Part shown: positions 1 to 12,039 of the stretch, one piece after another
Layout: each line of letters starts with the position of its first letter
Position numbering within the stretch: position 1 is the first letter of the stretch
Source: Gonatopus flavifemur
Taxonomy: Eukaryota > Arthropoda > Insecta > Hymenoptera > Dryinidae
Length of the DNA stretch: 64,000 bases
Direction: 5' to 3'
Assembly (NCBI GenBank): GCA_018340375.1
Contig: JAFFJZ010000002.1
Coordinates: forward strand, 26,802,001-26,866,000
Notes under the pieces: generated by a model
What the model saw: only the letters and a program-made list of their open reading frames with translations
Told to the model about the DNA's origin: nothing
The model's database searches: none
Program-made: the position numbers and the translations under genes

Positions 1-543
1 TCAATTGCATGGTGAATACATAAATGGCTTGTTCTTGTGTTTCCATGTTCTCCTTTTATTCTGTTGATTGTTTTGTTTTCTGTCTTCAATGCTTACAAGT
101 TTGTGACTTTGTGTTTGAATTCCCTAAGTTTTTCAGAATTCAATTTCAATTCAACTCGGGCAGTGCAACCCAGGCAAGTAATACCAAGACTGACAATTGG
201 ACCATGACTGGCGTCAAGCTTGGTATGCCAAGTCTCGTTAGCTTAGCCTTACCTACTGCTTGGCCCACCGTAGCTGACTAAGCGTTGATAGAGCCTTGGA
301 TACCAATGCTAGGACCGAGCATATTTTGCCGTGTTTGATTCAATTTTCGTTAACCAAATCCCGACTGATAGCACCTCAGACATCGATGCTAGAGCTAAGC
401 ATATTTCGCTGCGTTTGATTTATTTTTCGTCAACCAAGCTTTAATCGATACTGGGACTTGGACTTGATTCGCATTTCAGAAACTTGGAAGATTATATACC
501 TGAATGTACGTTAGTCCAAATACTGGTATTCTCTCAATGTCCT
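1..543. repeat. Degenerate repeats with an ~80-bp direct repeat
   Basis: No gene is recognised here. Two related blocks lie in tandem at about 302-357 and 382-437. Each runs from an ATGCTAG-like word through GAGCATATTT-like and GTTTGATT words to a TTCGT-AACCAA ending. Words such as AAGCTTGGTA, ACCAATG and CTAGG recur on both strands from about 160 to 930, so the block is probably an old, scrambled repeat. The family is unknown. Confidence 0.4.
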
Positions 544-631
544 CCCAGATAGCACAAGAGTCTTGAAAGAAGTCTTCATGAATCCATATCATTCATTCTG
601 AACTGTTTCAGAACTCTTGTGCTATTTAGAC
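544..631. mobile_element. Short foldback element, CCCAGATAGCAC ends
   Basis: The left end reads CCCAGATAGCACAAGAG and the right end reads CTCTTGTGCTATTTAGAC, its near reverse complement. The interior is only about 50 bp. Related ends occur at 51157-51739 and 55747-56021, so this is a minimal member of a dispersed non-autonomous inverted-repeat family. No target duplication is clear. Confidence 0.6.
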
Positions 632-2040
632 TGAAGTGACTGTGTCGAATTCTGATATTTCGCAATCTCATTTGTCGGAATATATTATATTCAATCAAGC
701 TTGGACGCCAATAAGAAAACTATCCTATTCATTTGGGTTGATTGTGTATCAATCGTGGCACCAACATCGATTCAAAACATAAAACCAATATTGAATCTTG
801 ATATCGAGCCGAGCTTGGGTACCAAGCGTTGAATATTGTTATCATCACAGACATTAATCTAATTTGGTGCCAATGTTGGTATCCATGCTAGGCCCAATGT
901 TGACTAGCATTGGCTCAAGCTTGGTACATTTGTCAACGCATACCTGGGAATAACTGAACCGCCTGAGCGATAAAAGTATTCGCTACTTTTTAACAAATCT
1001 GCTCTGCGGACAAAATTTTCGTTTTAATGCAGTCAACTTTTTTCTCCGCGTAAAATATTCCCTGAAGACAAAAATTTATATCAGAGTAGAAATATATTTC
1101 ATCCGCAGACACATGATGTTCTGTTGACTTTACAGTTGAAATATTATAAGTTTCCTGAGTATTGTGTATAGGAAGTCGAGAAATGGATGAAAATATAATT
1201 CGAGATTGATAAGATGATACGATGATTTCTGAATGTCTATCATTCTGATACAGCAAAACAATTGTAATGATTTCCCTCGTGAACTCTTCGTTGATAGTTT
1301 TACTAATTCTCGGGAGATTGTATCCATATACTACAATGTGCAACGCGCAGTTTAATTTTGATTTATACGCTATCCATTAGGAGCTTCAGATTATGTGTTC
1401 CACTACCGACTGTACCAAATCAAATCAACGGATCTCCATATGCATGAATGAGCATATCTTCAACATGCTTGATTATGATACAGTTATAATTTGTGTGTGC
1501 TGGTAGGCGAATGAGATTTGAGTTATATACGTAGGTACTTACATGCATGCATACATGCATGTTTACTTACTTCATTATGACAAATTCTGTCAGTCGAAAC
1601 ATAGTCTCATGATGATGAATGTCTTACTCGCTTTCCCAGGGCGCAAAAGTAATGGAAAAATTGTGAATATTCTGGCATGTTTGTTTTCAGAACAATATCA
1701 GAACGTGTTTTTGTTTTTTTTTCCAAAAACTGAGCCTCAAGTAGCTTGAACCAAATTAACATCCTTGCAATTCGATCTGAGTTTCTTGCCACTTCAAACT
1801 TTGGAACATGTTTTCGGTTATCTACTTTAATGAAATGAAAATTCGTGTCAAAACTATGGAGTATCGAATTTACGCAGGAGCAAAAGAGCACTTGCCTAGG
1901 ATGGCAAATTTGCGGAGTGAAGTCGTTATCGTTTCAAAGGGTCCTCCTCCTTCTCAATATCGGTTTGGAGGCGGCAGAAATTGCATTTGCTTATGAGCGA
2001 CAACATGTTAGATCCGCTACTGCACTGAGAAGAAGGGTTT
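632..2040. other. AT-rich stretch, no recognised gene
   Basis: Open frames on both strands are short (up to 117 codons), overlap one another and show no recognisable domain. A small ATGCATG-rich run (GCATGCATACATGCATG) lies near 1545-1560. Nothing else can be supported. Confidence 0.4.
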
Positions 2041-2802
2041 AATTGAATATCAGACAGCTAGGAAATTCAGTCGTTTGAAATAAAAATTCAGTTGCATTAG
2101 CTGAATTTGTTTATCCACTCAAGACTTTCATCAACTCAATGCAAATACAGAGTTCGTTCAATGATGCGTAGTTGAGTCAACTACAAATCTAGTTGAAGAA
2201 AGCAATTATTGCAGTTGGAAGCAGGGGGTTTCAACTCTATAGGATCACCCCGAACCAAATTGTAATTAGGGACAAGTCAACTAGCACGGTGGCGCTTCAA
2301 TCATATTGGATCGAAGTAACCTCCAAAATAATGCTGATCAATTTGGATTTTGAAACATCAACAGGAATTCAACAATAAAGTGTCAACAACAATTCTAAAA
2401 ATAAATTATATGTGGTAATGTATAATTTGGCTTGAGAATTTTCTCGTTGTCACACTTTATTGTTGAAATATTATTCATATTTCAAAATCAGAATAACTTT
2501 TAGGTTAAGTCGCTCTACCAGGCCATCATTTTGATTTTTAGTTCGCATGAATGTGAACCTTCGAGAGGGCGCGCAAACACGTCCCATGTATTTTCATTGG
2601 AGTTGCGTGGCCCTGGTTGGAAGTATACAACTGTCTTGCGTAGTTGGGTCCAATATCCCTTTTTCTCAGTGTGTTGAATAAGCTATCTCATTCATATTTT
2701 AGACAACTAGACTTTCATTCACGCCAACCAAAATGTAGCTGGGACAACTGAATTTCAGTTGCCGCAGCTACACGGAGAGAAATTTAGAGTTGAATTCACT
2801 AT
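2041..2802. repeat. Degenerate inverted-repeat region with CAGTTG/TAGTTG words
   Basis: Left and right parts share, in inverted orientation, words such as CAGCTAGG, TTCAGTTG and AGTTGAGTCAACT. The right side contains TTTTTCTCAGTGTG and CACGGAGAG terminal-type motifs like those of the foldback elements elsewhere in the window. A related block is at about 9400-9570. This is probably one or more decayed foldback elements, with the 2368-2467 hairpin near the middle. Confidence 0.35.
2368..2467. repeat. 100-bp hairpin
   Basis: TTCAACAATAAAGTGTCAAC at the left is mirrored by a CACTTTATTGTTGAA end at the right. The stem continues inward through AATTCT/AGAATT words. It looks like a small foldback element and has no coding potential. 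Confidence 0.55.
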
Positions 2803-3049
2803 CCCAGATAGAAAACTATGCCCTAAATATTTTGTAACATAATGTGCCGTTAACATACTGTCATAAACTTCGCTCAGCTTGTAATGATGCATAAAATGTA
2901 AACATTATGTCTTCATTATGTTACCATTACCTCGTTTTGCTACCAAAAACAATGCTTTATGCGGTAACACTTTGGTACCATGATGCAAACATTTCTTGGC
3001 GTGCATGTCACCATTATGATGGTATTATTGAGACATTTTTCTATCTGGG
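2803..3049. mobile_element. Foldback element, CCCAGATAGAAAA ends (copy 1)
   Basis: The ends are CCCAGATAGAAAA and TTTTTCTATCTGGG. The interior contains inverted ATGATGC/GCATCAT and CATAATGTG-like words. A second copy at 15943-16167 shares most of the interior, for example TTCGCTCAGCTTG, ACAATGCTT and ATGCGG. Two copies with matching ends support a non-autonomous DNA element family. Confidence 0.7.
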
Positions 3050-4639
3050 TATGATACTTTGTAACCGAGGAACAGACTGAACTTACAAAGAAAATTACTA
3101 TGACGAGACAATAGAAGCCTGATCGAATTGACAATGTTTTACAGTTAATTCCATTAAGAATTCAGTCTGTTCTCTGCCGCAATAATCCCATAGTAAATTT
3201 GATTACGAATTTCTTCCCGTGTAGGTGCTCTGGGAAAACATGTGAACATCTTACAATAAGATTTGAAACAGAGACTTCAAAAGAAAGAGATCCCACTTTT
3301 AGAATTCGCTTTGGTATAGCAAAATCTTACTGATTTCTTTACATGACATTATTCCAATTGTTTTCCAGCTTGAAATGATGTCAGAATATTGTACAGTCGT
3401 TCGTATATTAATACTCTGTACATCCAATTCGATTGTTGATTGAACAACCACGAACACGATCAATTTCCCTTATCGAAGTGTCGATACGGTTTTGGACGTG
3501 AGCAGTTCTGTGGTCACAATTTCATATAATTATTGGATTTTAATTTCCGTCGTGGTTAATTCACCTCAAATTGGGCTGTTTCTCCGATAATCGAAATCCT
3601 CTATAATAATGCCTTCTTACACCTTTTTTTGCGCAGTAAGAGGATTTTAAATGATCAATAATATTCTTTGAACTTTGTGTACAATTTCATTCATATTCGT
3701 GCGGCTTATAATGAAGTGTAATCTTCTTTTCCCTGAAAAAGAGTTTGACGATAATCCAAGGGATTCAATTTTTCGTTCCTATATCATCATATCCAAATTT
3801 CATTCTCTAGTTATTCATTCAGTTTCCTTTTTTATAATGGAAGTGAAATACTTCATTACGCGTTGAAAAGGGTCCCTTTCGCTCCACAGTAAATATTACT
3901 TCGTTATGGACACTTAAGCATCAGGAGAAGCGGGTAAAATTTTGCGCCAACTTTTTTCATGGATCACTTGATGGACTTGAATTGAAAATCGATAATAATT
4001 AAGTACATATCTGAGATTGGACTCTGAATATCAATCCAGGCTTACTTGCAATCCTTAATAGTTTGCAAGTATTGAAAAATAAAATTAACGAAAGCTTTTT
4101 GATAGTTGGAGGTTATTGCTTTTAAAATCCTCTTATATTCGCCAGAAAATCAGGAAAAGACTGAAACTTCACTGTAGAGTCTAATTCTGGTCGTGGATTT
4201 TATTATGACCCATTGAAAATTTCCGTTGAATGCATTATTTATGAAAACTTGAAAAGTGCCCTTGAGTGCAGAATAATATATAAAAAAGTAACAATTAATA
4301 CGTCCAATTTATCAACAAAAGATACACTCTCCCCAACATTTCATTTTGTGCGACGAATATACAGTAACAAAATTTTGGTTGAAATGAACGTCAAAAAACG
4401 GTTTGGTTGACCAAAATAAAATTTGTTCAGAATAAATAAAGTTTATTTGTCTGTAAGAAATTAGAAATTATTGTATACCCAATTTTGGTCATCCCAAACA
4501 AATTCAAACTAATTGAATTCAATCAAATCAATTGGATTTAACCCAATTAAAAGGTCTCTTTGCTTTTATTTCGACTCAAATTTTATTCCGCTGGAACACA
4601 CTGTGTTTCCAGTGTACCGAAACGTTTCGTTACTAACAC
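3050..4639. other. AT-rich stretch with degenerate repeat near 4380-4560
   Basis: No gene is recognised. Around 4370-4560 and again around 5090-5250 there are related words (TTTTGGTTGA, TTGTTCAG, AACAAATT), suggesting two halves of a decayed inverted-repeat element with other material between them. The remainder is featureless AT-rich sequence. Confidence 0.3.
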
Positions 4640-5045
4640 TGTTGAAAAATTCCAATATATTCCAATAGATTCCCATTGATATTGTGACAAAACGACATGG
4701 TTTTCCAATGGGAAATTATTTTCCATTCATAATTTTTATCGATTGTATCAATAAAAATCAATAGGATATTCAGTTTCATATGAAATCCAATAGAAACCTG
4801 GAACAGGTTGATGAAAAAATTTCAAAAATTTGTCTCTGGGGGATATAGACCAATCGATTCAGAATCTTCCGAAACGAAAAATGAACAGCACTTTTGAGAC
4901 ACTTTTTCCAAAAAGTGCACTTCGAAATTTGACCGGGTGTTGGATAGTAGCAGTTGTGACAAAACGATACGGAAAATCGATCGAAATTCACCGATTTCGA
5001 TAAAATTGTACCTATTGGATTCTATTGGGATTTTTCAATAGGGAA
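4640..5045. repeat. Imperfect inverted repeat around CCAATAG words
   Basis: TTGAAAAATTCCAATATATT on the left is mirrored by AATCCAATAGAA- and TTGAAAAATCCC-type sequence read on the opposite strand at the right. TGACAAAACGA also occurs twice in direct orientation (about 4684 and 4957). This is probably an old foldback element. Confidence 0.4.
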
Positions 5046-5379
5046 ATGTCCAACTAAATGTTTTCGTTGGGATGGTTAAAAGTTTGATTACACTGAACAA
5101 ATGATCTCACAAAAGAAATTTTGGATCAACTCAACTAAAGGATTTTTTTGGTTGCTATAAGCAAATTTTGGTTGATCACTGAACTTCTAGTTATGTCAAC
5201 AAAAACATTTTGTTCAGCATTTATCAGCCAATTTTCTACTCTCGGTGTATTTCGAAGGAAGATAATTCAAAAACAAGTAACCAACAAATTGACAAATCAT
5301 TGAAAAATACAGGGGAAGTTTTCACCACCGTTTGAACAACATACTCCCTAAATCTGAAAAAGTGATTTCACACCACTAA

Positions 5380-5610
5380 GTCTCAGAAGCGAGCCACTCC
5401 GCTTCAAGTGGGATTTTCACTCGTTTCGAGTGAACCTTTACTCTTTTGAAGTGAAAAATTCACTCTAGAATTGGAGTGGCTGTGAGTTCCTAACCTCAAA
5501 CTTTAGATTGTCACTCTAAAAAAGTGGAAATTTCACTCGAAATCACGACAAGTTCACTTTTGGTTGGCTAAAGAGTGAAGTCTCACTCTAAAAATTTTAG
5601 AGAGTATATT
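5380..5610. repeat. CACTC-rich foldback-like repeat
   Basis: The segment is dense in TTCACTC, CACTCTAAAA and GAGTGAA words on both strands. A diverged relative is at about 57475-57600, where TCTAGAGTGAA and ACTCTAAAAA recur. No coding content is seen. Confidence 0.45.
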
Positions 5611-5928
5611 CCCAAGCAGCAACAGAAGTTCAAAGTATATACGAAATAGAAACGTTCGTAGAATGTACGAATGGGGTACGGAGAATATATGATGAACGTT
5701 CATAGAATATTCTAATGAGACTGTTTTAAATATACTCAGAACGTACATAGTACATTCGAAATGTACGATATTCATTCAATCGACGTTCAATCAACGTACC
5801 GTCGTATATTCGATTACATACGTTCGATGAATATACATAGCACCTATGAAACAGTCGCATTCGAATGTGCATAGAACATATTTCGAATATTCGAAGAACA
5901 TTCAAAGTATATTCTGGTGCTACTTGGG
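5611..5928. mobile_element. Inverted-repeat element, CCCAAGCAGCAAC ends
   Basis: The ends are CCCAAGCAGCAACAGAA and TTCTGGTGCTACTTGGG. The interior is largely self-complementary, with many CGTTC, GAACGT, ATTCGAA and ATATTC words, so the whole 318 bp could fold. A shorter element with the same kind of ends lies at 44468-44647. Confidence 0.7.
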
Positions 5929-7353
5929 TTGTAAATTATGTAATTTTACTTTGGGTGAATTCTCAAACTTTAAAATAAAATTCCTTCCATGTAAATTTTA
6001 TGTAATTTTGAAAAGCTATTGTCATCAGGTGAGAGCGCATTCAAACACCATTCATCAATTCACAATATCGCCTCCCATATCATTCAGATCGATTTGTAAC
6101 TCTGATTTATCTTTGTGCACTGGTATCAACATCTCACATCATAAGAATCCGATGGCTTGAAAATACAGATGAATTTCCAATTCCTTTTTTCATTGATTCG
6201 CTAAGGACGAAACGATATTACTTCACTTCAAGAAGTCTCATTGCTTGGATTTATATATCTCCCCCCTTCCTCCCCATCATTCTCTTTTTTTTCATATGCT
6301 TTCATAGCTGAATCTGTGACTTTGCGAACAGGTCAAGAGAGAATAAGGCTCGCTAAGTGACATCGATTATTCCTCCTCGTGAGAGAGGGAAAGATATGCA
6401 AATCGGTTTTCCTTTCTCTCTCCTGTTTCACCTTTCTTGCTCTGTTCCCTCTCTTTTGGTCTTATGACCTTTTTCTGTGGTACAAGTTGGAACGTCTGTC
6501 GCGTGATTTACGTCTCGAAGAAATAAAAGGTCTCCCTGCCACATCCAGTACCAGGGAGTAAAAGATAGTAGAGAAAAGAGAGAAGAGTAAAAGGGAAAAC
6601 AAAGATCGTGTGACACCCTAAATCTTCCTCTTTTCTCTCCTTCTCCTCTTCTTTCGAATGTTAGACTTACTCGCTCGCGTCGACTCGCCACCACTTATCT
6701 GCCTGAAATGTTCCACGCTCAGTTTCAAACCAGGTACTACCCAAAGTCTGTGGTCTGATCATCTATCTTTTCCGTACTTCATCTTAACCATGAATCCCAA
6801 GGTAGGAAAAAAGGAGGAAATTCTCCCTACCGATCCAATTCGGAACTGCAATTCCGATTGTTAGAGACTGTATCTATTCATAACGGGTCAGGGACACTCA
6901 ACACATCCATCTCATCGAGTGTTTGTTTGATCTCGAGTGGACAAAAGTCACTCTTTTGAGATCTCCACAACATTCATCTCTGATTCACAGGGGACAACCA
7001 ATTTCTCATGCATTTCAAGTTATGGAATGCTGTTTCATCTTCGCCTCATCCATACTCCAAGTGAAGAGTTGTGGTTATTAAACATGAATTCATCTGCATG
7101 CACATAACGATTTGTATTCAACAATAACTGGGAATAGCTTACTTCGAATCACTTTTCCTATGTATTATTCGATTATATGCATGACGCGAACAAATCACAT
7201 GCACTTCGATAAGCGATGATTAGCCATGACGCAAGCGATTTTAGAGAATAATTAGGCCATCGATAATCTATAGGAAGGCTGAATGAAATGGTTTAAATAC
7301 GAAAAATGTCGGAAGAAGGAATGTTTAGTTTTGACTGTTTATTCCTAATTATG
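5929..7353. other. GC-richer island 6280-6870 within AT-rich DNA; no gene recognised
   Basis: Between about 6240 and 6870 there is strong pyrimidine/purine strand bias (CTCCCCCCTTCCTCCCC, then AGAGAAAAGAG- and CTCCTTCTCCTCTTC-like runs). Several short frames are open on both strands. No domain or splice pattern could be defended. It could be untranslated exon or promoter-proximal sequence, but that is only a possibility. Confidence 0.25.
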
Positions 7354-8276
7354 TACACTGAGAAGAAGGAACATGACTGTGCAGCGTCCAAACAGCGATA
7401 ATTCATGGTCAAAAGAGATTTCAAATCAGGCATCACTAGGTGCTAGCCAGACATGAACTATTAACGTCCAGAACGTCCTCACTGATGCCTTGGACGCGAA
7501 TAGTTGATGTCTCGCGAGCACCTACCCCGACAGAATATGAAGGTTCAAGGAACTTTCGATAGAGGTCTATTCAACGTCTGGACATTTGAAGGTCCGTTGG
7601 ACGTTTCATGAACGTCAATTCACGTACAATGGACGTGAATTCAAGCTAGAAAGTTTGGATTCTCTTGGGGTAGTGATTGCTAATTTGAGATTTCTTTTGA
7701 ACATGAATGAAGGGCTGGATCGAATAATCGGTCGTGCGCGTGACTTTTCGCCTAGTACGGCTGAAAACACGCAATCGCCGCTGATCCCGTTGGAGGACTT
7801 TTATGATGAAATAAAATGAGAAATTTACGATATTAAAAAAAGTTCCTGCGGGACAGTTGTTGCAAATGTATTCAACAATACTTTCAAAAATTTGGAAACA
7901 ATTCTCTAATATAGGTTAGAAATTATCATAAATTCAATGAAAAACGAATAGATTTGATCGATGTATATGGCTTTTTTCCATTACCCTATTAGGAATTTTG
8001 ATACGGAAAACATCAGGTCCAGATCAGGCATGCCTGATTTCTGTTCAGAGCTTGACTTGAGTATCTGATAAGGCCCTAACACAAATGTAACGCAGGGAAA
8101 AGACAAAGCCTTGATCAGGAAAACCAAACGTTCCCCAATCAGGATCTGATCAGGGTAGTAATTCTAACCCTAACTTAGTAAATCTAACTCATCTAAGCTA
8201 TATTCTAACATTCAATTTAGTCAGTCCTTCAATTATTGCTGCCGGGACGCTGCACAGTTATGTTTCTTTCCCGCAA
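7354..8276. mobile_element. ~0.9-kb inverted-repeat element with composite interior
   Basis: The left end (TACACTGAGAAGAAGGAACA, continuing to GTGCAGCGTCCAAACAGCG) is mirrored at the right by GCTGCCGGGACGCTGCACAG and TTATGTTTCTTTC. The arms are about 45 bp. The interior is mixed: a GACGT/ACGTC-rich part (about 7440-7650), an open frame of 78 codons with no recognisable domain (7586-7819), and a CAGATCAGG/CCTGAT-rich part (about 8005-8160). Further insertions inside it are likely. Confidence 0.55.
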
Positions 8277-9683
8277 AGTATGGGTGAAAGAAAATCTTCC
8301 ATTGGAAAGTCCTCCAATCGAATTTAAAAATACATGGTTTGTGCCTCTTCGACTCCAATAAACCCTTGTTCCGACAGATCTAAAAATTCAAGGAAAAATT
8401 TCGCATAGTTTCATCAAAAATATACAAATCTCAGAGTTTTCAATTTTTCTTCAACTTTTGCCCACGATATGTAACACAGTCATGTCCAAAATGGTAGCGA
8501 TGGTAGTTGTATAAATACAGCGCTTCGAAGTTTACCAAAAAAATAATAACATTTCATCGTCTTGAAGATTCAAATCATAATTACAATTCATGAATTTGAA
8601 ATGAAAGTTTTTTAACTCTAATAAACGTAAACCTCATTTCAATATAAAGTATTTTCACCTTGAAATGTATATCATAAAATTCTGTATTTGATAAATTATC
8701 AATGTTTCTCGAAGTTTTTTCTCTAGAGAATGTGAGAAGCAAACCAAAAATGATAGACTTTTTATATACATATATATGTATATAAGTTCCACCAAGAAAG
8801 AGAATGTGAAGCATCAAGCATTTAGTGATATAGACCCGACACGTTATATCATTCTTGAAAACTCAGTTTTGAACAGTTATGAAGGTTCCTCGTATGGCAT
8901 CACGGAGAAGCTCACGGAATTAACTTTTCTGACTCGAAGATGTTTGAAGAAGTCGAGAACTTACATTCGTTATACATAAATATGCATTAACATGGTGATA
9001 TAAGATATCTCAAGATGGGGAAAGAAAGAATGAGAGATCATATAATTTGTTGGTTACTTTATATTCTCATGAAACTGTCACAAGTTCGAGGAATATACGG
9101 AATTCAAGATCATGAATGTACGTACAACGGAGTCAAGACAAAGTGAGATTCAGTCATATCTGTTTGAAGTTTTTGTCATAAAGCCGTATGTATGATGAAT
9201 TTGATATCTTAGGAAAATCAAATCAAAGTTTATCACCGAGTATTGAAATAATCAGGAAAGTGTGTGCCTGTTTCGAATCATATGGGGTTTATTCCACAGA
9301 GTACCGACGTCTCTTGAATATCTCAGAGATGTTGTGAGATTGTAGCAATATTTTGCAGAAATAAATGATTGCTGCACTGATAGAAAGGTGCCTAGCAATG
9401 TTAACTAACCTTGAGTTGTTTCAACTAAATTCTAGCTGGCGTAAGTAGAAATCTAATTGTCTAAAGTATGAATAAAATAGTTTATTCAACAGGAATAAGG
9501 AACTCAGCTATTTGGTTGTAGCTGAATTTTAATTCAGAGTGACTAAATTTCCTAGCTGTGTAACATTCAACTAGACCCTTTCTCTAAGAATAATAATTAT
9601 GAAATAATTATGAGATACTGTTCTATGCCTTCCGTAGCTGTCTCAAGGAGCCGTTGTGCATCCATTTATTCGGAAATCTGCAT
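8277..9683. other. AT-rich stretch, no recognised gene
   Basis: Contains a small TATATACATATATATGTATA palindrome near 8763 and, at about 9400-9570, a degenerate block resembling the 2041-2800 repeats (CAGCTATTTGG, TTTCCTAGCTG). Open frames are short and unconvincing. Confidence 0.3.
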
Positions 9684-9872
9684 GGAAAGAAAGGAATACT
9701 TGTAGCAGCTACTCACGTAGTCGACTATATACTCTGTTAGCTGTTTCAACTGACGTGATATTTGCTGTAAGTACTAAATAGTTGCTATAACTACTTATTG
9801 ACAAAAAATTATTCTGCATGGTCGAAAATCAACTACCTACATAGCTGCTGCGTGTATTCCTTTTTTTCTGTG
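9684..9872. mobile_element. Foldback element related to 27437-27708
   Basis: GGAATACTTGTAGCAGCTAC at the left is mirrored by GTAGCTGCTGCGTGTATTCC-like sequence at the right. The interior shares GTCGAC, GGTCGAAAATCAACTA and TTAGCTGT words with the longer element at 27437-27708. The right border TTTTTTTCTGTGTGG resembles other foldback termini in the window. Confidence 0.55.
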
Positions 9873-10487
9873 TGGTATTTACCGATTTATTGATATGAAT
9901 AGATATATTTCACACGAAAATAGCTCTGTGTTCGCAGACATGGAGAATAAAGAGTCATTTCAAAGGAAGAAGAATGCACGAAGCAAAAAATTTGTTGCTG
10001 TAGTTAATCGTGTTACTCTCTGAAACAGTTAGCTGTGGCAAGAAAGTTTTAGCTAGGTTAGGGAAAAAATTCACTCTTATATACAAGGTGCCGTAGAATT
10101 CGCAAACCGGATTTCACAAGCGTATTCCGCAGGCAAAATGAAATGATTTTCCGTTTGAAAAAAATTTCCCTGACTCTTAGTTTTTGAGAAATGAGCATTT
10201 TTAGATTTATCTAAAAATCCAAATAACTCAAAAGCATTGTTTTCTACATATTTGAGCCTCACGCCATTGGATGAGTTGGAGAACGGTGGATCTCTGGGGA
10301 AAATAATTGAACTATTCAATCATTGTTTGTTGCGGAGCTATAGCGGTTTGAAATTTTTGAACTTCCTGACAATCAGAGTTCAGCAACTTCAAATTATCAT
10401 AGTTCCAAATTGAACAATGATAGAGTAGTTTAATTTTTCTCCAAGCATCCGCCGTCTTCCAACTTAGCGAATGGTGTCAAGCTCAAG

Positions 10488-10521
10488 TATGTAGCACATA
10501 GTGCTTTCGAATGATTTGGAT
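10488..10521. repeat. Left copy of 34-bp LINE target-site duplication
   Basis: These 34 bases recur exactly at 11883-11916, on the other side of the LINE body. The sequence belongs to the right arm of the palindromic host element. The preceding and following bases differ between the two copies, so the duplication is exactly bounded. Confidence 0.9.
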
Positions 10522-11760
10522 ACACAGGGCGTTTTGCGAGGCGAGATTTTAAGTCCTTTATCATTCATTTTATTCATACTCGATATTGAGAATTTCTTCA
10601 GACAGAAAGGCCTCGTCGGACTGGACTTGAACGAAATCACGGATCTCATTATGCTATTATATGCCGATGACCTAGTTATTTTTGCACATTCACCTATAGA
10701 CTTGAAAAGAAAATTAAGCGCCTTGAGAGAATATTGTCTACTGAATGATTTGGTTGTAAATACGGAAAAAACAAAAATAGTAGTTTTTAGGAGGGGTGGT
10801 GGCATTGAAAAAAACCTAGGAAATGCGTTCAAATATGAAGATGTGAAAATAGAGGTGGTTCCTAATTATACCTATCTAGGAGTTTTGATCACGAGTTCAG
10901 CATTAGGATTGCAAGCTACCAGAACATTCATATCTAGAGCTGAAATTGCAACTGGCACCGCATTAGATTTTTTTAAGAGAACCTTATGCTTACCTAAGAA
11001 TACGCCAAGTAGTGCCCTGAGAGCGGAGATAGGTATAGTCAGACTGGAATTCAGAGTCCTGAAACTTGCCTATAACTGGATTATAAAAATTATGCAAATG
11101 AATGATCATAGCTCACCGAAGATTTGTTTCAACAGATCATATAACCTACAACAACATTCACGCACTTTTACCAAATATAATTGGCTGCATCTGTTTCAGG
11201 ACTTGCTAGGCTCTGAATTCTATGAAGATCTAAGAATCAATTTCAATTGACAGTATTGGAAAAATAAGTATACAGAAATTTTCAAAAATTTTGAAGCACA
11301 GCTCAGAGCAGAAGATTTTTCATTTACTGTCACTTGTGACTATTTCCAGAAACCACTCCTCCCTCACTCACTGAGATCATCTTATTTGAATGTAAGATGC
11401 CCGATTGAAATGACTCGTTTGTTGGCTCAACTTAGAATGGCGGGGAAACATTATTCTAGATTAATTTTAAACGGCGTTATTTATAAATTGGACGCTACGA
11501 TTGTATGCACTATCTGTAATTCGAACATCTTTCAGACACTTGAGCACCTTCTGCTAACCTGTCCGATTGAACATGGACTGAGAGAGGCTTATCTATATCC
11601 ATTTTTGAGAGGAATGAACCTTGTCTCAAATCAAGAACCAGACAGAACAGATATAGGATTAGAAATTTTAATCAACCTAAAGAATAAGAAAAGTCTTACT
11701 GAGCTTTACAACTATGTTAAATTAATCTTGAGAACAAGATCTTTTATATTGAACGAATGA
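10522..11760 (+). pseudogene. LINE reverse transcriptase, C-terminal part, one in-frame stop
   Basis: The frame enters the element at GVLRGEILSPLSF, the reverse transcriptase segment before the catalytic core. It carries the YADD box about 45 residues later, then VNTEKTKIVVFRRGG and YTYLGVLIT, matching the later palm blocks of non-LTR enzymes. A TGA at 11248-11250 interrupts the frame, which then continues in the same phase to 11760. The second part holds a Cys-x2-Cys-x9-His-x4-Cys motif beginning CTIC, typical of C-terminal zinc knuckles in I/R1/Jockey-type proteins. The first seven codons of the open frame (from 10501) are flanking DNA, not element sequence. The endonuclease and N-terminal reverse transcriptase are absent, so the copy is dead. 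Apart from the single stop it is well preserved, suggesting a fairly recent insertion. Confidence 0.85.
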
Positions 11761-11882
11761 TTAATGTAAACAAAACCTGTACAGTGCTAGAATGTAATCA
11801 ATATTGTACGGCCTTCTTCTTGCTATAAGAGAACTTGTATATCTCTCTTCAAAGCAACAAAATTATTATTATTATATATTAT
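10522..11882 (+). mobile_element. 5'-truncated non-LTR retrotransposon (LINE)
   Basis: About 1.36 kb flanked by a perfect 34-bp target-site duplication. The 5' end begins abruptly inside the reverse transcriptase coding region, as expected for incomplete target-primed reverse transcription. The 3' end is a short ATT-type tail (ATTATTATTATATATTATT) and not poly(A), a trait of several I/R1/Jockey-like lineages. It inserted in the right arm of a palindromic DNA element. The lineage is inferred from protein motifs by eye and was not tested. Confidence 0.88.
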
Positions 11883-11916
11883 TATGTAGCACATAGTGCT
11901 TTCGAATGATTTGGAT
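11883..11916. repeat. Right copy of 34-bp LINE target-site duplication
   Basis: Exact match to 10488-10521. It directly follows the ATT-type tail of the LINE and runs into the continuing right arm of the palindromic host element. Confidence 0.9.
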
Positions 11917-12039
11917 TTGAAAAAAAAATCTAAAAATACTTGGATCTCAAAAACTAAGCTACCAAAAAAAATTCCCAAACAGGAAATTATTGCATTTTGG
12001 CTACAGAATACATATGTGGAATTTTACACCCTGTATAAG

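Larger units (their letters stand above)
10078..12039. mobile_element. Palindromic element with TATACAAGGTG / CACCCTGTATAAG ends, split by a LINE
   Basis: The left arm (about 10078-10365) read on the minus strand aligns with the right arm, which is in two pieces: about 10380-10521 and, after the LINE, 11917-12039. Matching words in order include CCGTTCTCCAACT/CCGTCTTCCAACT, GGCTCAAATATGTAG/AGCTCAAGTATGTAG, TCAAAAACTAAG and the terminal CCTTGTATA/CCCTGTATA. Without the LINE and one copy of the duplicated target the element is about 567 bp and almost wholly self-complementary. The 80-codon frame on its left arm (10077-10319, minus) follows from the palindrome and is not a gene. Confidence 0.75.

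Noticed and set aside
7586..7819. 78-codon plus-strand frame as a gene
   Set aside because: It lies inside the 7354-8276 inverted-repeat element, begins within GACGT-rich repeat sequence, and shows no recognisable domain.
10077..10319. 80-codon minus-strand open frame
   Set aside because: It lies in the left arm of the palindromic element 10078-12039 and has no recognisable protein motif.
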